Assembly: GCF_006546985.1 (NCBI RefSeq)
Contig: NZ_VATK01000004.1
Location: 62,001 to 126,000, forward strand
Reading direction: 5' to 3'
From: Bacillus sp. 03113
GTDB lineage: Bacteria; Bacillota; Bacilli; Bacillales; Cytobacillaceae
DNA length: 64,000 nucleotides
Below are positions 31,230-43,755 of the stretch, one piece after another. The notes below the pieces were generated by a model. The model saw only the letters and a list, made by a program, of their open reading frames with translations. It was not told where the DNA came from and ran no database searches. Position 1 is the first letter of the stretch, and every line of letters begins with the position of its first letter. A program made the position numbers and the translations under genes.

Positions 31230-32322
31230 TTGCTTGCACCTTCCTGTTTCTCTTTTTTCTCCGTTTCAATCATTTCAATAAAGCTGTCAAATAAATAGTT
31301 TGTATCTTCTGGTCCAGGTGAAGCTTCTGGATGATACTGAACAGTGAAAGCTTTTGCATCTACATGTTTAAGTCCTTCGATCGTCCCATCATTTAACGCA
31401 ATTTCCGTTACTTCAAGACGAGTATTTTTAATAGACTCTACTTGAACCGTATAGCCATGGTTTTGAGAAGTTAAAAACACTTTTCCAGACTGAAGGTTTT
31501 TAACAGGATGGTTTGAGCCTCTATGACCGAATTTCATTTTTTCAGTATCTGCTCCACATGCTAAAGCAAACAGTTGGTGACCAAGGCAGATCCCAAAAAC
31601 AGGTACTTTTCCAAGGATTCCTTTTATCATTTCGATTCCTTCTGGTACATCCTTTGGATCCCCAGGTCCGTTTGTAAGCATGACTCCATCTGGACTTAAA
31701 TTTAATACTTCTTGAGCTGTTGTATTGTATGGGACAACAATTACATCACAATCTCTTTGGTTTAATTCTCGTAAAATACCATGCTTCATTCCAAAATCAA
31801 CCATGACTACTCTATGACCTCTTCCAGGACTTGGATAAGGTGTTTTTGTTGAAACTCGCTTTACTTGTTCATTAAATATTTTATGTTCTCTTAATTGATT
31901 TACGATTTCGTCAACATTTACTTCCATTCCGCAAATCGTTCCTTTAAGGACCCCATGCTGACGAATAATTCTAGTTAATTTTCTCGTGTCAATCCCTGCA
32001 ATTCCAGGAATATTCTTGATTTTAAAATATTCATCAAGAGATAATTCATTTCTCCAGTTTGAAGGGAAATCACACACTTCTTTTACTACAAAACCTTGAA
32101 TAGCAGGTGTGATGGATTCGAAATCATCTCGGTTAATACCATAGTTTCCTACTAAAGGATACGTTAAGGTAACAATTTGACCGCAGTAGGATGGGTCTGA
32201 GAGAATTTCCTGATAACCAGTCATCCCAGTATTAAAGACAACGTCACCGATAGCAGTTGCCTCAGTGCTGCCAAAGCCTTCTCCAACAAAAACAGTTCCA
32301 TCCTCCAGAATTAATTGTCTTT

Positions 32323-32326
<4 letters not shown>
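31208..32326 (-). CDS. pyrAA: Carbamoyl-phosphate synthase (pyrimidine-specific), small subunit
   Basis: The glutaminase subunit supplies ammonia to PyrAB. The 372-residue protein begins [20 protein letters not shown], with the class I amidotransferase triad visible in [12 protein letters not shown] (Cys nucleophile) and [12 protein letters not shown] (His and Glu). The ATG at 32326 overlaps the pyrC stop by 4 nt and fits the homologue start, so eight upstream residues are excluded. Confidence 0.96.
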
Positions 32327-34522
<2,196 letters not shown>

Positions 34523-34543
34523 TCATCGTTTTTATAAGAAATG

Positions 34544-34654
34544 CGTAAGCGCCCTGTTCATCCCCGACAAGCATAAGACGAATCACGCAGGAAATCCTGA
34601 TTTCTGGAGTGATTTGGCTTATGACTCTAGGGGCTGGGCGCTGAAGCTAGACAT
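34544..34654. repeat. Dispersed repeat copy 3 (module C alone) in the pyrR-pyrB spacer
   Basis: A single module C folds end to end: GCGCCC pairs with GGGCGC, CCCC with GGGG, CATAAG with CTTATG, AATCAC with GTGATT, and GGAAATC with GATTTC. It ends with the GAAGCTAGAC tail shared with the other copies. It lies inside the pyr transcript, between the pyrB attenuator and the pyrB ribosome site. Confidence 0.85.
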
Positions 34655-34694
34655 TAGTCTACCTTCAGAAAGTTATACTTTTCTAATTATGTGT

Positions 34695-34828
34695 AAAAAA
34701 AACACCTTGATCCGAAATTCAAGGTGTTGAAAAGAACATGTAGTAGACTTGGTATGAAGACGTACAAAATCTTCGACATTGCCATGCAATGCCCTCTACT
34801 TTCAACACCCTTAAAGCCTCTCTGGACT
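34695..34828 (-). promoter_or_regulatory. PyrR-binding attenuator before pyrB
   Basis: The minus strand carries AGTCCAGAGAGGCT at 34815-34828, an exact fit to the PyrR anti-antiterminator loop ARUCCnGnGAGGYU. Downstream, GGGTGTTGAAA (34800-34810) can pair with TTTTCAACACC (34723-34733), competing with the terminator stem AACACCTTGA…TCAAGGTGTT plus T-run (34695-34728). UMP-bound PyrR should favour termination and so lower pyrB-pyrE expression. Confidence 0.93.
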
Positions 34829-34867
34829 TTTTTAAAAGGCGTTCCTATTTTATTGTGTATCATTAGC

Positions 34868-35630
<763 letters not shown>

Positions 35631-35645
35631 TGATCTATTTCTATT

Positions 35646-35823
35646 TGTCCAGCTTTAGTGTCTAGCCCTTGTGAAAAATAACCCTTTGTCTCTTAAAGCA
35701 AAAAGCGCTTTATGAGCCAAATGAACATTTTTCTTCAGGGCTGATCAAGCCACTTCCGACGTACAGGAAGTACTAGTGGCGATGTTGCCACAGGATGTGG
35801 CGTATTTAATCGGCCGCTTTTCT
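35646..35823. repeat. Composite dispersed repeat copy 4 (module B, then module A inverted)
   Basis: Module B (35646-35750) resembles copy 1 but its inner stem is degraded (CCTTTGTCTC opposite GAGCCAAATG). Module A inverted occupies 35751-35823 and ends with CGGCCGCTTTTC. On the minus strand the GAAAAGCGGCCG edge begins immediately after the rluD stop codon. The repeat fills the rluD-pyr promoter gap. Confidence 0.85.
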
Positions 35824-36721
35824 ATAGTGTACGTAGTAATTTTTGAAAATCTTCCGGTAGAGGTGCTTCAAACTCTAGATACTCAGATGTTCTTGGGTGA
35901 ATAAAACCAAGTACACCTGCGTGTAAAACTTGTCCTCCAAAATCAATCGTTTTTTTCGGGCCATATTTAGGATCTCCTGCTAATGGAAACCCAATGTATT
36001 TCATATGGACACGAATTTGATGAGTTCTTCCTGTTTCTAATTGGCATTCAATAAATGTAAAATCATTAAAACGCTCTAAGACACGAAAATGAGTAACAGC
36101 ATTTTTCCCATGATCAACTACAGTCATGCTTTGTCGATCCTTAGGATCACGTCCAATAGGTGCGTCAATAGTTCCATGATCGTGAGGAATCGTACCGTGA
36201 ACGACAGCTTTGTATTTACGAGTAACCGATTTCTCTACCAATTGATTAACTAAGCTTTCGTGTGCAGCATCATTTTTTGCAACCATAAGAAGTCCTGAAG
36301 TATCTTTATCAATTCGATGGACGATCCCTGGACGCATAACTCCATTAATACCCGAAAGGTCCTTACAATGAGCCATTAACCCATTTACTAATGTTCCAGT
36401 TGTATGACCGGGAGCCGGGTGAACAACCATCCCCTTTGGTTTATTCACGACCAAAACATCTTTATCTTCATAATAGATATCTAGATCCATTTCCTCAGCA
36501 ACCACATCTAGTTCTTCTAGTTCTGGAATTGAAATAGAGATATGATCATTTATATTCGCTTTATAATTTGTTTTAATTGATTTCTCATTTACTAACACAT
36601 AGCCATCTTTAATCCACTGCTGTACCTGTGTTCTTGACCATTCACCATTGATCGAAGAAATCAATTTATCAATTCGTTCATTCTTTTCATTTTCTGTTAC
36701 AATATGTTCAATTTTCTCCAT
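35822..36721 (-). CDS. ylyB: RluA/RluD-family rRNA pseudouridine synthase (YlyB)
   Basis: A 299-residue pseudouridine synthase probably acting on 23S rRNA. An N-terminal S4 RNA-binding domain (about 15-75, DKLISSINGEWSRTQVQQWIKDGYVLVN) precedes the catalytic domain with NKPKGMVVHPAPGH, the active-site Asp in HRIDKDTSGLLMVAK, and GRTHQIRVHM. Which uridines it targets cannot be read from sequence. Its ATG shares one base with the lspA stop. Its stop abuts a composite repeat. Confidence 0.93.
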   Translation of the reverse strand: MEKIEHIVTENEKNERIDKLISSINGEWSRTQVQQWIKDGYVLVNEKSIKTNYKANINDHISISIPELEELDVVAEEMDLDIYYEDKDVLVVNKPKGMVVHPAPGHTTGTLVNGLMAHCKDLSGINGVMRPGIVHRIDKDTSGLLMVAKNDAAHESLVNQLVEKSVTRKYKAVVHGTIPHDHGTIDAPIGRDPKDRQSMTVVDHGKNAVTHFRVLERFNDFTFIECQLETGRTHQIRVHMKYIGFPLAGDPKYGPKKTIDFGGQVLHAGVLGFIHPRTSEYLEFEAPLPEDFQKLLRTL

Positions 36722-37188
36722 TATTTTTTCTCCTTTTTCGCTTCCCTCTCTTCTTTTAACATTTGAATCATTAATAGTCCTACACCAATAACTAAAGATG
36801 AATCTGCAATATTAAAAACGGGAAAATCATACCCAAAAATGTATGTATTAATAAAATCTACTACTTCTTTTCGAACGACACGATCAATAAAGTTACCGAT
36901 GGCTCCCCCTAGCATCATTCCAAGAGCAACTCCTAAAAGACGTTTCCCTTTGGCTGCTTTTTGAATATAATAAATAATTCCAATGATAACCACAACCGTT
37001 ATCAGATAGAAAAACCACATTTTCCCTTGAAGTATCCCCCAAGCAGCCCCTTGATTACGATGAGATACGATGTAAAGAAAATGGTCAATGATCGTTATGC
37101 TCTCTCCAATTTCCATATTTTTTACAATTAACCATTTTGTAAGCTGATCTAAGGTAATAACAAATAAAGCGATTATGTAATAAAGCAC
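36721..37188 (-). CDS. lspA: Lipoprotein signal peptidase (signal peptidase II)
   Basis: LspA cleaves the signal peptide of prolipoproteins in the membrane. The 155-residue product has four predicted membrane helices and the catalytic Asp motifs GNFIDR and FNIADSSL, with NQGAAWGI and an N-terminal DQLTKW. The start is the GTG at 37188, giving [16 protein letters not shown], supported by a GGGGGG site 6 nt upstream and by the B. subtilis start. Seven further upstream residues are unlikely. Confidence 0.95.
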   Translation of the reverse strand: MLYYIIALFVITLDQLTKWLIVKNMEIGESITIIDHFLYIVSHRNQGAAWGILQGKMWFFYLITVVVIIGIIYYIQKAAKGKRLLGVALGMMLGGAIGNFIDRVVRKEVVDFINTYIFGYDFPVFNIADSSLVIGVGLLMIQMLKEEREAKKEKK

Positions 37189-37276
37189 AAAGGTCCCCCC
37201 ACTTTTCAAATAAGTACCTTTTGAATTTTAACATAATCGGCATAAAAACTACAGCCATCCAATACAAGATCATGTC

Positions 37277-37570
37277 CTACGTATATATTTGTTTTCGGTA
37301 AAAGCCTTCAACTTGTTCAATGTCTTTCATTGATTTTAACGTTGGGATCATTTCTAACACACCCAAGGGCATAGGTTCTCCGCAATTTTCACATATTCCA
37401 TATTCACCATTTGTTAATTTATCCATGCTTAATTCAACGTCTAGAAGTTCCTCTATAATCAAATGCTTGATTTTCTGTGATCCTGAATGAATATTTAAAC
37501 TTTCTTTTAGCTCCTTTTTCATGACACACAGCTCTGAAAAAAACTTTTCTTCATCTGTATTCACAAGCAT
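37277..37570 (-). CDS. ylyA: TraR/DksA-type protein, YlyA-like, with only one CxxC pair
   Basis: A 97-residue protein between ileS and lspA, the place of ylyA in B. subtilis, whose product is a TraR/DksA-family protein reported to affect forespore transcription. The segment NGEYGICENCGEPMPLGVLEMIPTLKSMKD aligns with the DksA zinc-finger signature, but the second Cys pair is absent, so a canonical four-Cys zinc site cannot form. The N-terminal half is helical, with KKELKESLNIHSGSQK. The start is uncertain: the ATG at 37570 is very close to GGAG, and a GTG at 37564 is better spaced. Confidence 0.75.
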   Translation of the reverse strand: MLVNTDEEKFFSELCVMKKELKESLNIHSGSQKIKHLIIEELLDVELSMDKLTNGEYGICENCGEPMPLGVLEMIPTLKSMKDIEQVEGFYRKQIYT

Positions 37571-37711
37571 CACACTCCGCGTTTGTTTTTAAATAGTATT
37601 TACGAAGGATGGTTATGAAAAACCAATAAACATTTAGCAATAAAATCAAGAAATAGTGAAGGTGGAATTTATTAATATTTGTTTTGTGATTCGCTCTAAT
37701 ATATTAAAGAT

Positions 37712-37752
37712 GAAAAAGAGATCAACCCGAAAAAATGTTTAGGGTCGATCTC
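37712..37752. terminator. Terminator of ileS
   Basis: GAGATCGACCC / GGGTTGATCTC stem (37718-37728 with 37742-37752) followed on the minus strand by TTTTTC. A T-run on the other side makes it potentially bidirectional. It lies just after the ileS stop. Confidence 0.88.
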
Positions 37753-37773
37753 TCTTTTTTTATACGAAAGCGA

Positions 37774-40545
37774 TTATACAAGATGCTTATAATTTTCTTT
37801 TACAACTTCTGCACAACGAGGACATAGGGTTGGATGATCCTCAGATTTACCTACTTCAGGTGTTACAATCCAGCAGCGTTCACATGTTTCACCCAATGCT
37901 TTTGAGACTACAATTGCTGCACATTCTAATTTTACAGCCTGTTCTGGAGCTTCATTGTATGCTCCAGCTACTTCAAATCCAGACACAATAAAGAGCTGCT
38001 TTAAGTCTTCTTGAATGGAATCAAGAAGATTCTTTGTCTCTTCATTTGCATATAAAGTAATTTTAGCTGTCAACGATTTTCCAATCACCTTTTCATTACG
38101 GGCTGTTTCTAATGCTTTTAACACATCATCTCTTAGGCTCATAAAAGCGGACCATTTTTCTACAAGAGCTTCAGCGTTTTCTAGTTCTTGATATTCAGGA
38201 ATATCCGTTAATTGAACACTGTCTTCTTTAACAGAAGAAATATAGCTCCATACTTCATCAGCCGTATGTGACAAGATTGGTGCTACTAATTTCGTTAATG
38301 TAAGTAAGCTCTCATATAAAACCGTTTGGATGGCGCGACGATCTTGATGATCTTTCGCTTCAATGTAAAGAACATCCTTGGCAAAATCAAGATAAAACGC
38401 ACTCAAATCAAGTGTACAGAAGTTATTCACTAAATGATAAATAGTGGCAAATTCATAGTTTTCATACGCTTCTCTGACTTGCTTTACCAATTTATTAAGC
38501 TTAACAAGAATAAATTGATCCACTTCTCTTAAATTTTGATAGGCGATTGCATCCTTTTCAGGAATAAAATCATCAAGATTTCCGAGCAAGAAACGGAATG
38601 TATTACGAATTTTACGATAAACCTCAGCAACCTGCTTTAATATAGGATCTGACACACGAACGTCTGATTGATAATCTACAGAAGCCACCCATAAGCGAAG
38701 GATATCAGCTCCTAATTGATTCATTACCTTTGCAGGTACAACAACGTTCCCCAGTGATTTACTCATTTTTCTTCCTTCACCATCAAGAGCAAAACCGTGA
38801 CTTAAAACGCCTTTATAAGGAGCTTTTCCTGTGACAGCAACACCTGTAGAAAGAGATGAGTTAAACCAGCCTCGATATTGGTCTGACCCCTCTAAATATA
38901 AGTCAGCTGGTCGAACAAGATCTTCTCGTTCTTCAAGCACACCTTGATGAGAAGAGCCTGAATCAAACCAAACATCCATAATATCCGTTTCTTTTGTAAA
39001 AGTACCGTTCGGACTTCCTGGATGTGTAAAGCCTTCCGGCAATAAATCCTTTGCGTCACGTTCAAACCAAATATTTGAACCATGCTGGCGAAATTGCTCA
39101 GAAACGTAATCAATTGTTTCATCTGTGATGATAGCCTCTCCATTTTCCGCATAAAATACCGGAATCGGTACGCCCCATGCACGCTGTCTTGAGATACACC
39201 AATCTCCACGGTCACGAACCATATTAAATAATCTTGTTTCTCCCCATGCAGGTACCCATTTTGTTTCTTTAATAGCGGTTAAAAGGTCTTCTCTAAAATC
39301 TTTAATAGACGCAAACCATTGAGCTGTTGCTCTAAAGATAACAGGTTTCTTTGTTCTCCAATCATGAGGATAAGAGTGAGTAAAGAAGTTAAGCTTTAAC
39401 AATGCGCCAACCTCTTCAAGCTTTTCTGCTATTGGCTTATTCGCTTGATCATAAAATAAACCTTCAAAACCAGGAGCCTCTTCGGTTAATACACCTTTGT
39501 CATCAACTGGACATAAAACATCAAGTCCGTATTTTTGGCCTACATAGAAATCATCTTCACCATGTCCAGGAGCAGTATGAACGCAGCCTGTACCTGCATC
39601 TGTCGTAACGTGATCACCAAGAATGACTAGTGAATCGCGCTTATAAATTGGGTGCTCTGCTACTATATATTCTAGCTCACTACCCTTAACACTTTTTAAA
39701 ACATGGGCCGATTCCCATCCAATTTCTTTCGAAACAGCTTCTAATAGCTCCTTCGCTACTAAATATTTTGCTCCTTCGTTTTCAATTACAACGTAAATCA
39801 AGTCAGGATGTACAGCAATTCCAAGGTTTGCTGGAATCGTCCAAGGCGTTGTTGTCCAAATAACAATTTGCACATCTGTTTCTAAAACATCTTTTCCATC
39901 CTTCACCTTAAATCCAACGTAAATAGATGGGGAACGCTTATCCTGGTATTCGATTTCTGCCTCAGCTAGAGCTGATTCACTTGATGGAGACCAATAAACT
40001 GGTTTTTTCCCTTTATAAATATATCCTTTTTTCGCCATGTCTCCGAACACTTTAATTTGCTGTGCTTCGTATTCGGGCTTTAAAGTGATGTATGGATTCT
40101 CCCAATCTCCACGGACGCCTAAACGCTTGAACTGCGTTCTTTGATTATCGATTTGTTCATAAGCATATTTTTTACAAAGTGTACGGAATTCAGCAACAGT
40201 CATTTCTTTGCGCTTTACCCCTTTGTTTGTTAATGCTTGCTCAATTGGCAAACCATGCGTATCCCATCCAGGAACATAAGGAGCATGATAACCCGTCATT
40301 GATTTGTATCGAACGATCATATCTTTTAATATTTTATTTAACGCATGCCCCATATGAATATCTCCGTTTGCGTAGGGAGGTCCATCATGAAGAATGAACA
40401 TCGGACGGCCTTTTGTTCGTTCTTGAACCTTTTTATAAATATCCATTTCTGCCCATTTTTCTTGAATTTCCGGTTCACGCTTCGGAAGATTTCCTCGCAT
40501 CGGAAACTCTGTTTTCGGCATTAATAACGTATCTTTGTAATCCAT
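37774..40545 (-). CDS. ileS: Isoleucyl-tRNA synthetase
   Basis: IleS charges tRNA-Ile and edits misactivated valine. The 923-residue class I synthetase has the HIGH-type motif [11 protein letters not shown], the CP1 editing domain with [12 protein letters not shown] and [20 protein letters not shown] as the KMSKS loop, and a C-terminal zinc motif CERCWIV…CPRCAEVV. The ATG at 40545 has GGAGG 7 nt upstream; a 23-residue upstream extension lies in the leader and is excluded. It is controlled by an Ile T-box. Confidence 0.97.
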   Translation of the reverse strand: MDYKDTLLMPKTEFPMRGNLPKREPEIQEKWAEMDIYKKVQERTKGRPMFILHDGPPYANGDIHMGHALNKILKDMIVRYKSMTGYHAPYVPGWDTHGLPIEQALTNKGVKRKEMTVAEFRTLCKKYAYEQIDNQRTQFKRLGVRGDWENPYITLKPEYEAQQIKVFGDMAKKGYIYKGKKPVYWSPSSESALAEAEIEYQDKRSPSIYVGFKVKDGKDVLETDVQIVIWTTTPWTIPANLGIAVHPDLIYVVIENEGAKYLVAKELLEAVSKEIGWESAHVLKSVKGSELEYIVAEHPIYKRDSLVILGDHVTTDAGTGCVHTAPGHGEDDFYVGQKYGLDVLCPVDDKGVLTEEAPGFEGLFYDQANKPIAEKLEEVGALLKLNFFTHSYPHDWRTKKPVIFRATAQWFASIKDFREDLLTAIKETKWVPAWGETRLFNMVRDRGDWCISRQRAWGVPIPVFYAENGEAIITDETIDYVSEQFRQHGSNIWFERDAKDLLPEGFTHPGSPNGTFTKETDIMDVWFDSGSSHQGVLEEREDLVRPADLYLEGSDQYRGWFNSSLSTGVAVTGKAPYKGVLSHGFALDGEGRKMSKSLGNVVVPAKVMNQLGADILRLWVASVDYQSDVRVSDPILKQVAEVYRKIRNTFRFLLGNLDDFIPEKDAIAYQNLREVDQFILVKLNKLVKQVREAYENYEFATIYHLVNNFCTLDLSAFYLDFAKDVLYIEAKDHQDRRAIQTVLYESLLTLTKLVAPILSHTADEVWSYISSVKEDSVQLTDIPEYQELENAEALVEKWSAFMSLRDDVLKALETARNEKVIGKSLTAKITLYANEETKNLLDSIQEDLKQLFIVSGFEVAGAYNEAPEQAVKLECAAIVVSKALGETCERCWIVTPEVGKSEDHPTLCPRCAEVVKENYKHLV

Positions 40546-40597
40546 TTGATTTCCTCCTGATTCTATTCTTGAATAGAGTTGGCATATTCCGGTTAAA

Positions 40598-40870
40598 TAC
40601 AAAAAAACCTTCACATCCCAATAAGGGACGAGAAGGTTTTAAAATCCCGCGGTACCACCCTAATAGATAGATATATCTATCCGCTTAAGCATTCCATAAC
40701 GTGAATGACTCGCTATCGTTTAATAGTCTGTTAAAACGTTCAACGAAGTACTCAAGGGTGATTTTCCAATTTTTCGCTTTTTCCAAGCTTACACCGTCCC
40801 TGGATCGCTGCTAAAAGCATTAAAAATTGTACTGTCCCTCTCACCGTATACATACTATGTACTTATGATA
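40598..40870 (-). promoter_or_regulatory. tRNA-Ile T-box leader of ileS
   Basis: The minus strand contains the T-box AGGGTGGTACCGCG at 40648-40661, Stem I elements including GGGACGGTGTAAGC, and a specifier loop GAAAATCACCC in which ATC (40760-40762) is an Ile codon. The intrinsic terminator AACCTTC…GAAGGTT with seven Ts lies at 40601-40640. Uncharged tRNA-Ile should stabilise the antiterminator and allow ileS transcription. Confidence 0.96.
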
Positions 40871-40876
40871 TATGAA

Positions 40877-40905
40877 ATTATATTCATAAGTTTTGTTTTC
40901 GTCAA
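40877..40905 (-). promoter_or_regulatory. Sigma-A promoter of ileS, overlapping the divIVA stop codon
   Basis: TTGACG (40900-40905), 17-base spacer, TATAAT (40877-40882) upstream of the T-box. The TGA of the -35 hexamer is the divIVA stop codon. Confidence 0.9.
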
Positions 40906-41417
40906 GCGAATGTATCTTCTTCTTTCGCAGATTTTAATTCTGAAGAATCTAATTCATACTCAAGAAGATGATCCCAATCATCATTATTTAACAAATCTAA
41001 TTGCGCTTCGATCAGCATTTTAAAACGGGTACGAAACACTTTCGATTGCTTCTTCAAATCTTCAATTTCCAACGCAATTTTTCGTGCTTTAGAGAGTGAT
41101 TCATTTACAATTCGGTCCGCATTTTTCTCTGCTTCTTTAATAATAAGCTTTGCTTCCTTTTGGGCATTTCTTTTCACTTCTTCCGCAGCTTCTTGCGCAA
41201 CGATAATGGATTTATTTAAGGTACCTTCTATTGTATTAAAATGACCTATTCGTTCATTCAAATCACGCAATTTCTCTTCAAGTTCCTTTTTTTCACGAAT
41301 AACCATCTCATAATCTTTAATTACTTGATCAAGAAATTCATTTACTTCATCTTCATCGTATCCACGGAACCCTTTACTAAATTCCTTATTATGGATATCC
41401 AACGGTGTTAATGGCAT
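40902..41417 (-). CDS. divIVA: Cell-division / polar scaffold protein DivIVA
   Basis: DivIVA marks negatively curved membrane at septa and poles and positions MinCD (via MinJ) and the sporulation axial filament. The 171-residue product has the lipid-binding N-terminal domain MPLTPLDIHNKEFSKGFRGYD, in which Phe and Arg residues mediate membrane insertion, followed by a long coiled coil (about 30-150) rich in E/K heptads and an acidic tail. It has its usual place between ylmH and ileS. Confidence 0.96.
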   Translation of the reverse strand: MPLTPLDIHNKEFSKGFRGYDEDEVNEFLDQVIKDYEMVIREKKELEEKLRDLNERIGHFNTIEGTLNKSIIVAQEAAEEVKRNAQKEAKLIIKEAEKNADRIVNESLSKARKIALEIEDLKKQSKVFRTRFKMLIEAQLDLLNNDDWDHLLEYELDSSELKSAKEEDTFA

Positions 41418-41511
41418 TTATGCCACCTCCCATGCTCAAAGTTTAAGCTTTTCATTATGTACTTAAACACCTATTCGACACAATCTGTAAAAATCCTGCA
41501 AAATTTTTAAA

Positions 41512-42282
41512 TTATTTTTGTTTTGCTATAATGATTCGCCATTTATCTTTTTTTGTTCTTCCTTCAATGGACAAAAGTTTTGATCTTCCATGTCCGCGAA
41601 CAGATAGTATATCATCCTCTTGACATTCAAAGGAAGGATTTTCTATATTCGTCCAGTTTACTTTTACTACACCTTGACTTATTAAAGCTTGAGATTTTTG
41701 ACGGGAAAGGTTAAAAATAGCCGCTACTATCGTATCTAATCGTAATGAAGACACTGTTGTAGCTGTTTCGCTCCAAATTATATCTGAAATGATCGTATCT
41801 GAAGTGGAAATTTTTTGCAAGCTGACCTTTGCTTTCCCTATTGAATCCAATTGCATTTTAACATAGTCTTCCACCTCAGCTGCTATAAAAAACTGGATTC
41901 GATCTCCATTTTTTAAAATGTCCCCATATTTTCCTCTAGTAAGTCCAAGCGACATTAAACTTCCTAAAACATGAGGGTGCTCAACCTTCACAAATTTACT
42001 TGCATATTCAACTTCATACAAGCTGATTTGAAAATCATCCTCATTCGGTTCATAGTAATCTGGAAAAATTAGAGCTCGCTTTCTTTCAGCCAATGGATTT
42101 CCTCCATTTAGCTCCCATTTTACATTTTGTTGACCGATAATCATTCCTACGATTCTTTGTTCTCTAGGATCTAAAAAATCAGTTAGCTTAGGAGTATACT
42201 TGTGATCAACATAGTCCTTCCAATGGATGACTTGGTCAATAAATTCTTTTTCTTCCGGTCGGAAATGCTGATAAATAGACAT
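41512..42282 (-). CDS. ylmH: S4-domain RNA-binding protein YlmH (RqcP2-type)
   Basis: A 256-residue protein with an N-terminal domain (SIYQHFRPEEKEFIDQV), a central YlmH segment and a C-terminal S4 domain (SSLRLDTIVAAIFNLSRQKSQALISQGVVKVNW) ending in a positively charged GHGRSKLLSIEGRTKKDK patch. B. subtilis YlmH has been reported to join stalled 50S complexes and support Ala-tailing, so it may work with the rqcH product encoded in this window. It lies in the sepF-ylmG-ylmH-divIVA division cluster. Confidence 0.92.
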   Translation of the reverse strand: MSIYQHFRPEEKEFIDQVIHWKDYVDHKYTPKLTDFLDPREQRIVGMIIGQQNVKWELNGGNPLAERKRALIFPDYYEPNEDDFQISLYEVEYASKFVKVEHPHVLGSLMSLGLTRGKYGDILKNGDRIQFFIAAEVEDYVKMQLDSIGKAKVSLQKISTSDTIISDIIWSETATTVSSLRLDTIVAAIFNLSRQKSQALISQGVVKVNWTNIENPSFECQEDDILSVRGHGRSKLLSIEGRTKKDKWRIIIAKQK

Positions 42283-42353
42283 GCTTCTGCTCCTTCAACA
42301 ACACTATATACGAGAAAAAAGAAAAAGGGACTATTTAAGCTCCCTTATCCTCT

Positions 42354-42617
42354 TTACGATATCCAAAAAAATAACTGACGAAGCCCAGTAGATGCAAATT
42401 TAAGGACAAAGATCGCAACGATTGGCGAAATATCAATCATTCCAATTGGCGGGATTACTCTTCTAAACGGCTCTAAATACGGCTCACAAATTCTTGCTAA
42501 AAACCGTCCAATGGCTGAATCCTTCGCATTTGGAAACCATGACAATAATATATAAATAATCAATGCCCATGAGTAATAATAAAGGAGTTGCACGATAATA
42601 CTAAAAAGGATATCCAT
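42354..42617 (-). CDS. ylmG: YggT-family membrane protein YlmG
   Basis: An 87-residue integral membrane protein of the YggT family beginning [20 protein letters not shown] with two membrane helices and the family signature [17 protein letters not shown] between them. Homologues sit beside sepF in Firmicutes, cyanobacteria and chloroplast-lineage genomes and affect division or nucleoid distribution, but no biochemical activity is known. The ATG at 42617 follows GAGGTGG and lies 7 nt after the sepF stop, which supports it over a 25-residue extension overlapping sepF. Confidence 0.9.
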   Translation of the reverse strand: MDILFSIIVQLLYYYSWALIIYILLSWFPNAKDSAIGRFLARICEPYLEPFRRVIPPIGMIDISPIVAIFVLKFASTGLRQLFFWIS

Positions 42618-42624
42618 AAAAAAC

Positions 42625-43062
42625 TTACCACCTCGAATTTTCAAAGTCTTGCTCTTGTAGCATTTGTGATATATTCCCCGAAACTTCAACATTATCCGGG
42701 GTACAAAGGAAAATATCTAAACCAATTTTTTGAATATCTCCCCCTATAGCGTAAACGGTACCACTTAAAAAGTCTACAATTCTCTTAGCTTGATCTCGTT
42801 CAATGCGCTGCAGATTAATAACAACCGCTCTACGGTTTTTTAATTGGTCAGCAATATCCTGTGCTTCAGCGTACACACGAGGTTCTGATAATACAACTTT
42901 AGAAGATTTTTGAACACTTTGCAAGCTTACAACATTTTGTTTTGGAACTGACTGTTTATGCGTTTTAATTGGTTCCAATTCTTCTTCCATCGTTTCCTCT
43001 TCTTGATCTTCATAGTCATCATCAAGGAAAAAAAATGTTTTAATTTTCGATTTAATTCCCAT
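42625..43062 (-). CDS. sepF: Cell-division protein SepF
   Basis: SepF anchors FtsZ filaments to the membrane and sets septum thickness. The 145-residue product has an N-terminal amphipathic membrane helix ([19 protein letters not shown]), an acidic linker, and the conserved DUF552 core with [35 protein letters not shown]. It lies between ylmE and ylmG. Confidence 0.95.
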   Translation of the reverse strand: MGIKSKIKTFFFLDDDYEDQEEETMEEELEPIKTHKQSVPKQNVVSLQSVQKSSKVVLSEPRVYAEAQDIADQLKNRRAVVINLQRIERDQAKRIVDFLSGTVYAIGGDIQKIGLDIFLCTPDNVEVSGNISQMLQEQDFENSRW

Positions 43063-43077
43063 ACCTATCTGAACCTC

Positions 43078-43755
43078 CTATTGGTCATTTCCAACTAAAG
43101 CTGTACCAACCCTAATCATTGTGGCTCCTTCTTCAATTGCAATCATAAAATCATTTGACATTCCCATAGAAAGTTCATGACAAGGTGCATATGTAAGTCC
43201 TAGCTTTTGTACTTGCATCTGTATTTCTTTTAACTTGCGAAAACAAGCACGTATTTTGTTTTCATCCTCTGTTAGTGGTGCCATCGTCATGAATCCTACA
43301 ATTTCAATATTAGAAAATTCCTTTAAGGATACAATAAAATCAATCACTTTTTCTGGAGATAATCCATGCTTAGACTCTTCCTGCGACACATTTACTTGAA
43401 CAAAGCATTTGATTCGGTCTTTTGCACGCTTATTAATTTCCTGCGCAAGAGAAAATCGATCTAAAGAATGAATATATTGAACCTTATCAATAATATTCTT
43501 AACTTTCCGCGTCTGGAGCGTTCCGATAAAATGCCATTTTGGCTTGTCCTCTAAAACTTCCCACTTAGAAAGTAAACCCTCATCTCTATTTTCTCCTAAA
43601 TCAGTAACCCCTGATTCAACAGCTTCAAGCGCCCTTTCAGTAGTAACATATTTAGTCACAGCAATGATGGTAATTTCATCAGGCTGTCTATTCGCTTTCT
43701 CACATGCTTCTTTTATTTTTGCTTTAATTTTTTCAAGATTATCTTTCACTTTCAT
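43078..43755 (-). CDS. ylmE: PLP homeostasis protein, YggS/YlmE family
   Basis: A 225-residue fold-type III PLP-binding protein that maintains vitamin B6 and amino-acid balance rather than catalysing a known reaction. The Schiff-base Lys lies in [33 protein letters not shown] and [28 protein letters not shown] are family motifs. The ATG follows the pgeF stop with no gap, indicating coupling. Confidence 0.94.
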   Translation of the reverse strand: MKVKDNLEKIKAKIKEACEKANRQPDEITIIAVTKYVTTERALEAVESGVTDLGENRDEGLLSKWEVLEDKPKWHFIGTLQTRKVKNIIDKVQYIHSLDRFSLAQEINKRAKDRIKCFVQVNVSQEESKHGLSPEKVIDFIVSLKEFSNIEIVGFMTMAPLTEDENKIRACFRKLKEIQMQVQKLGLTYAPCHELSMGMSNDFMIAIEEGATMIRVGTALVGNDQ

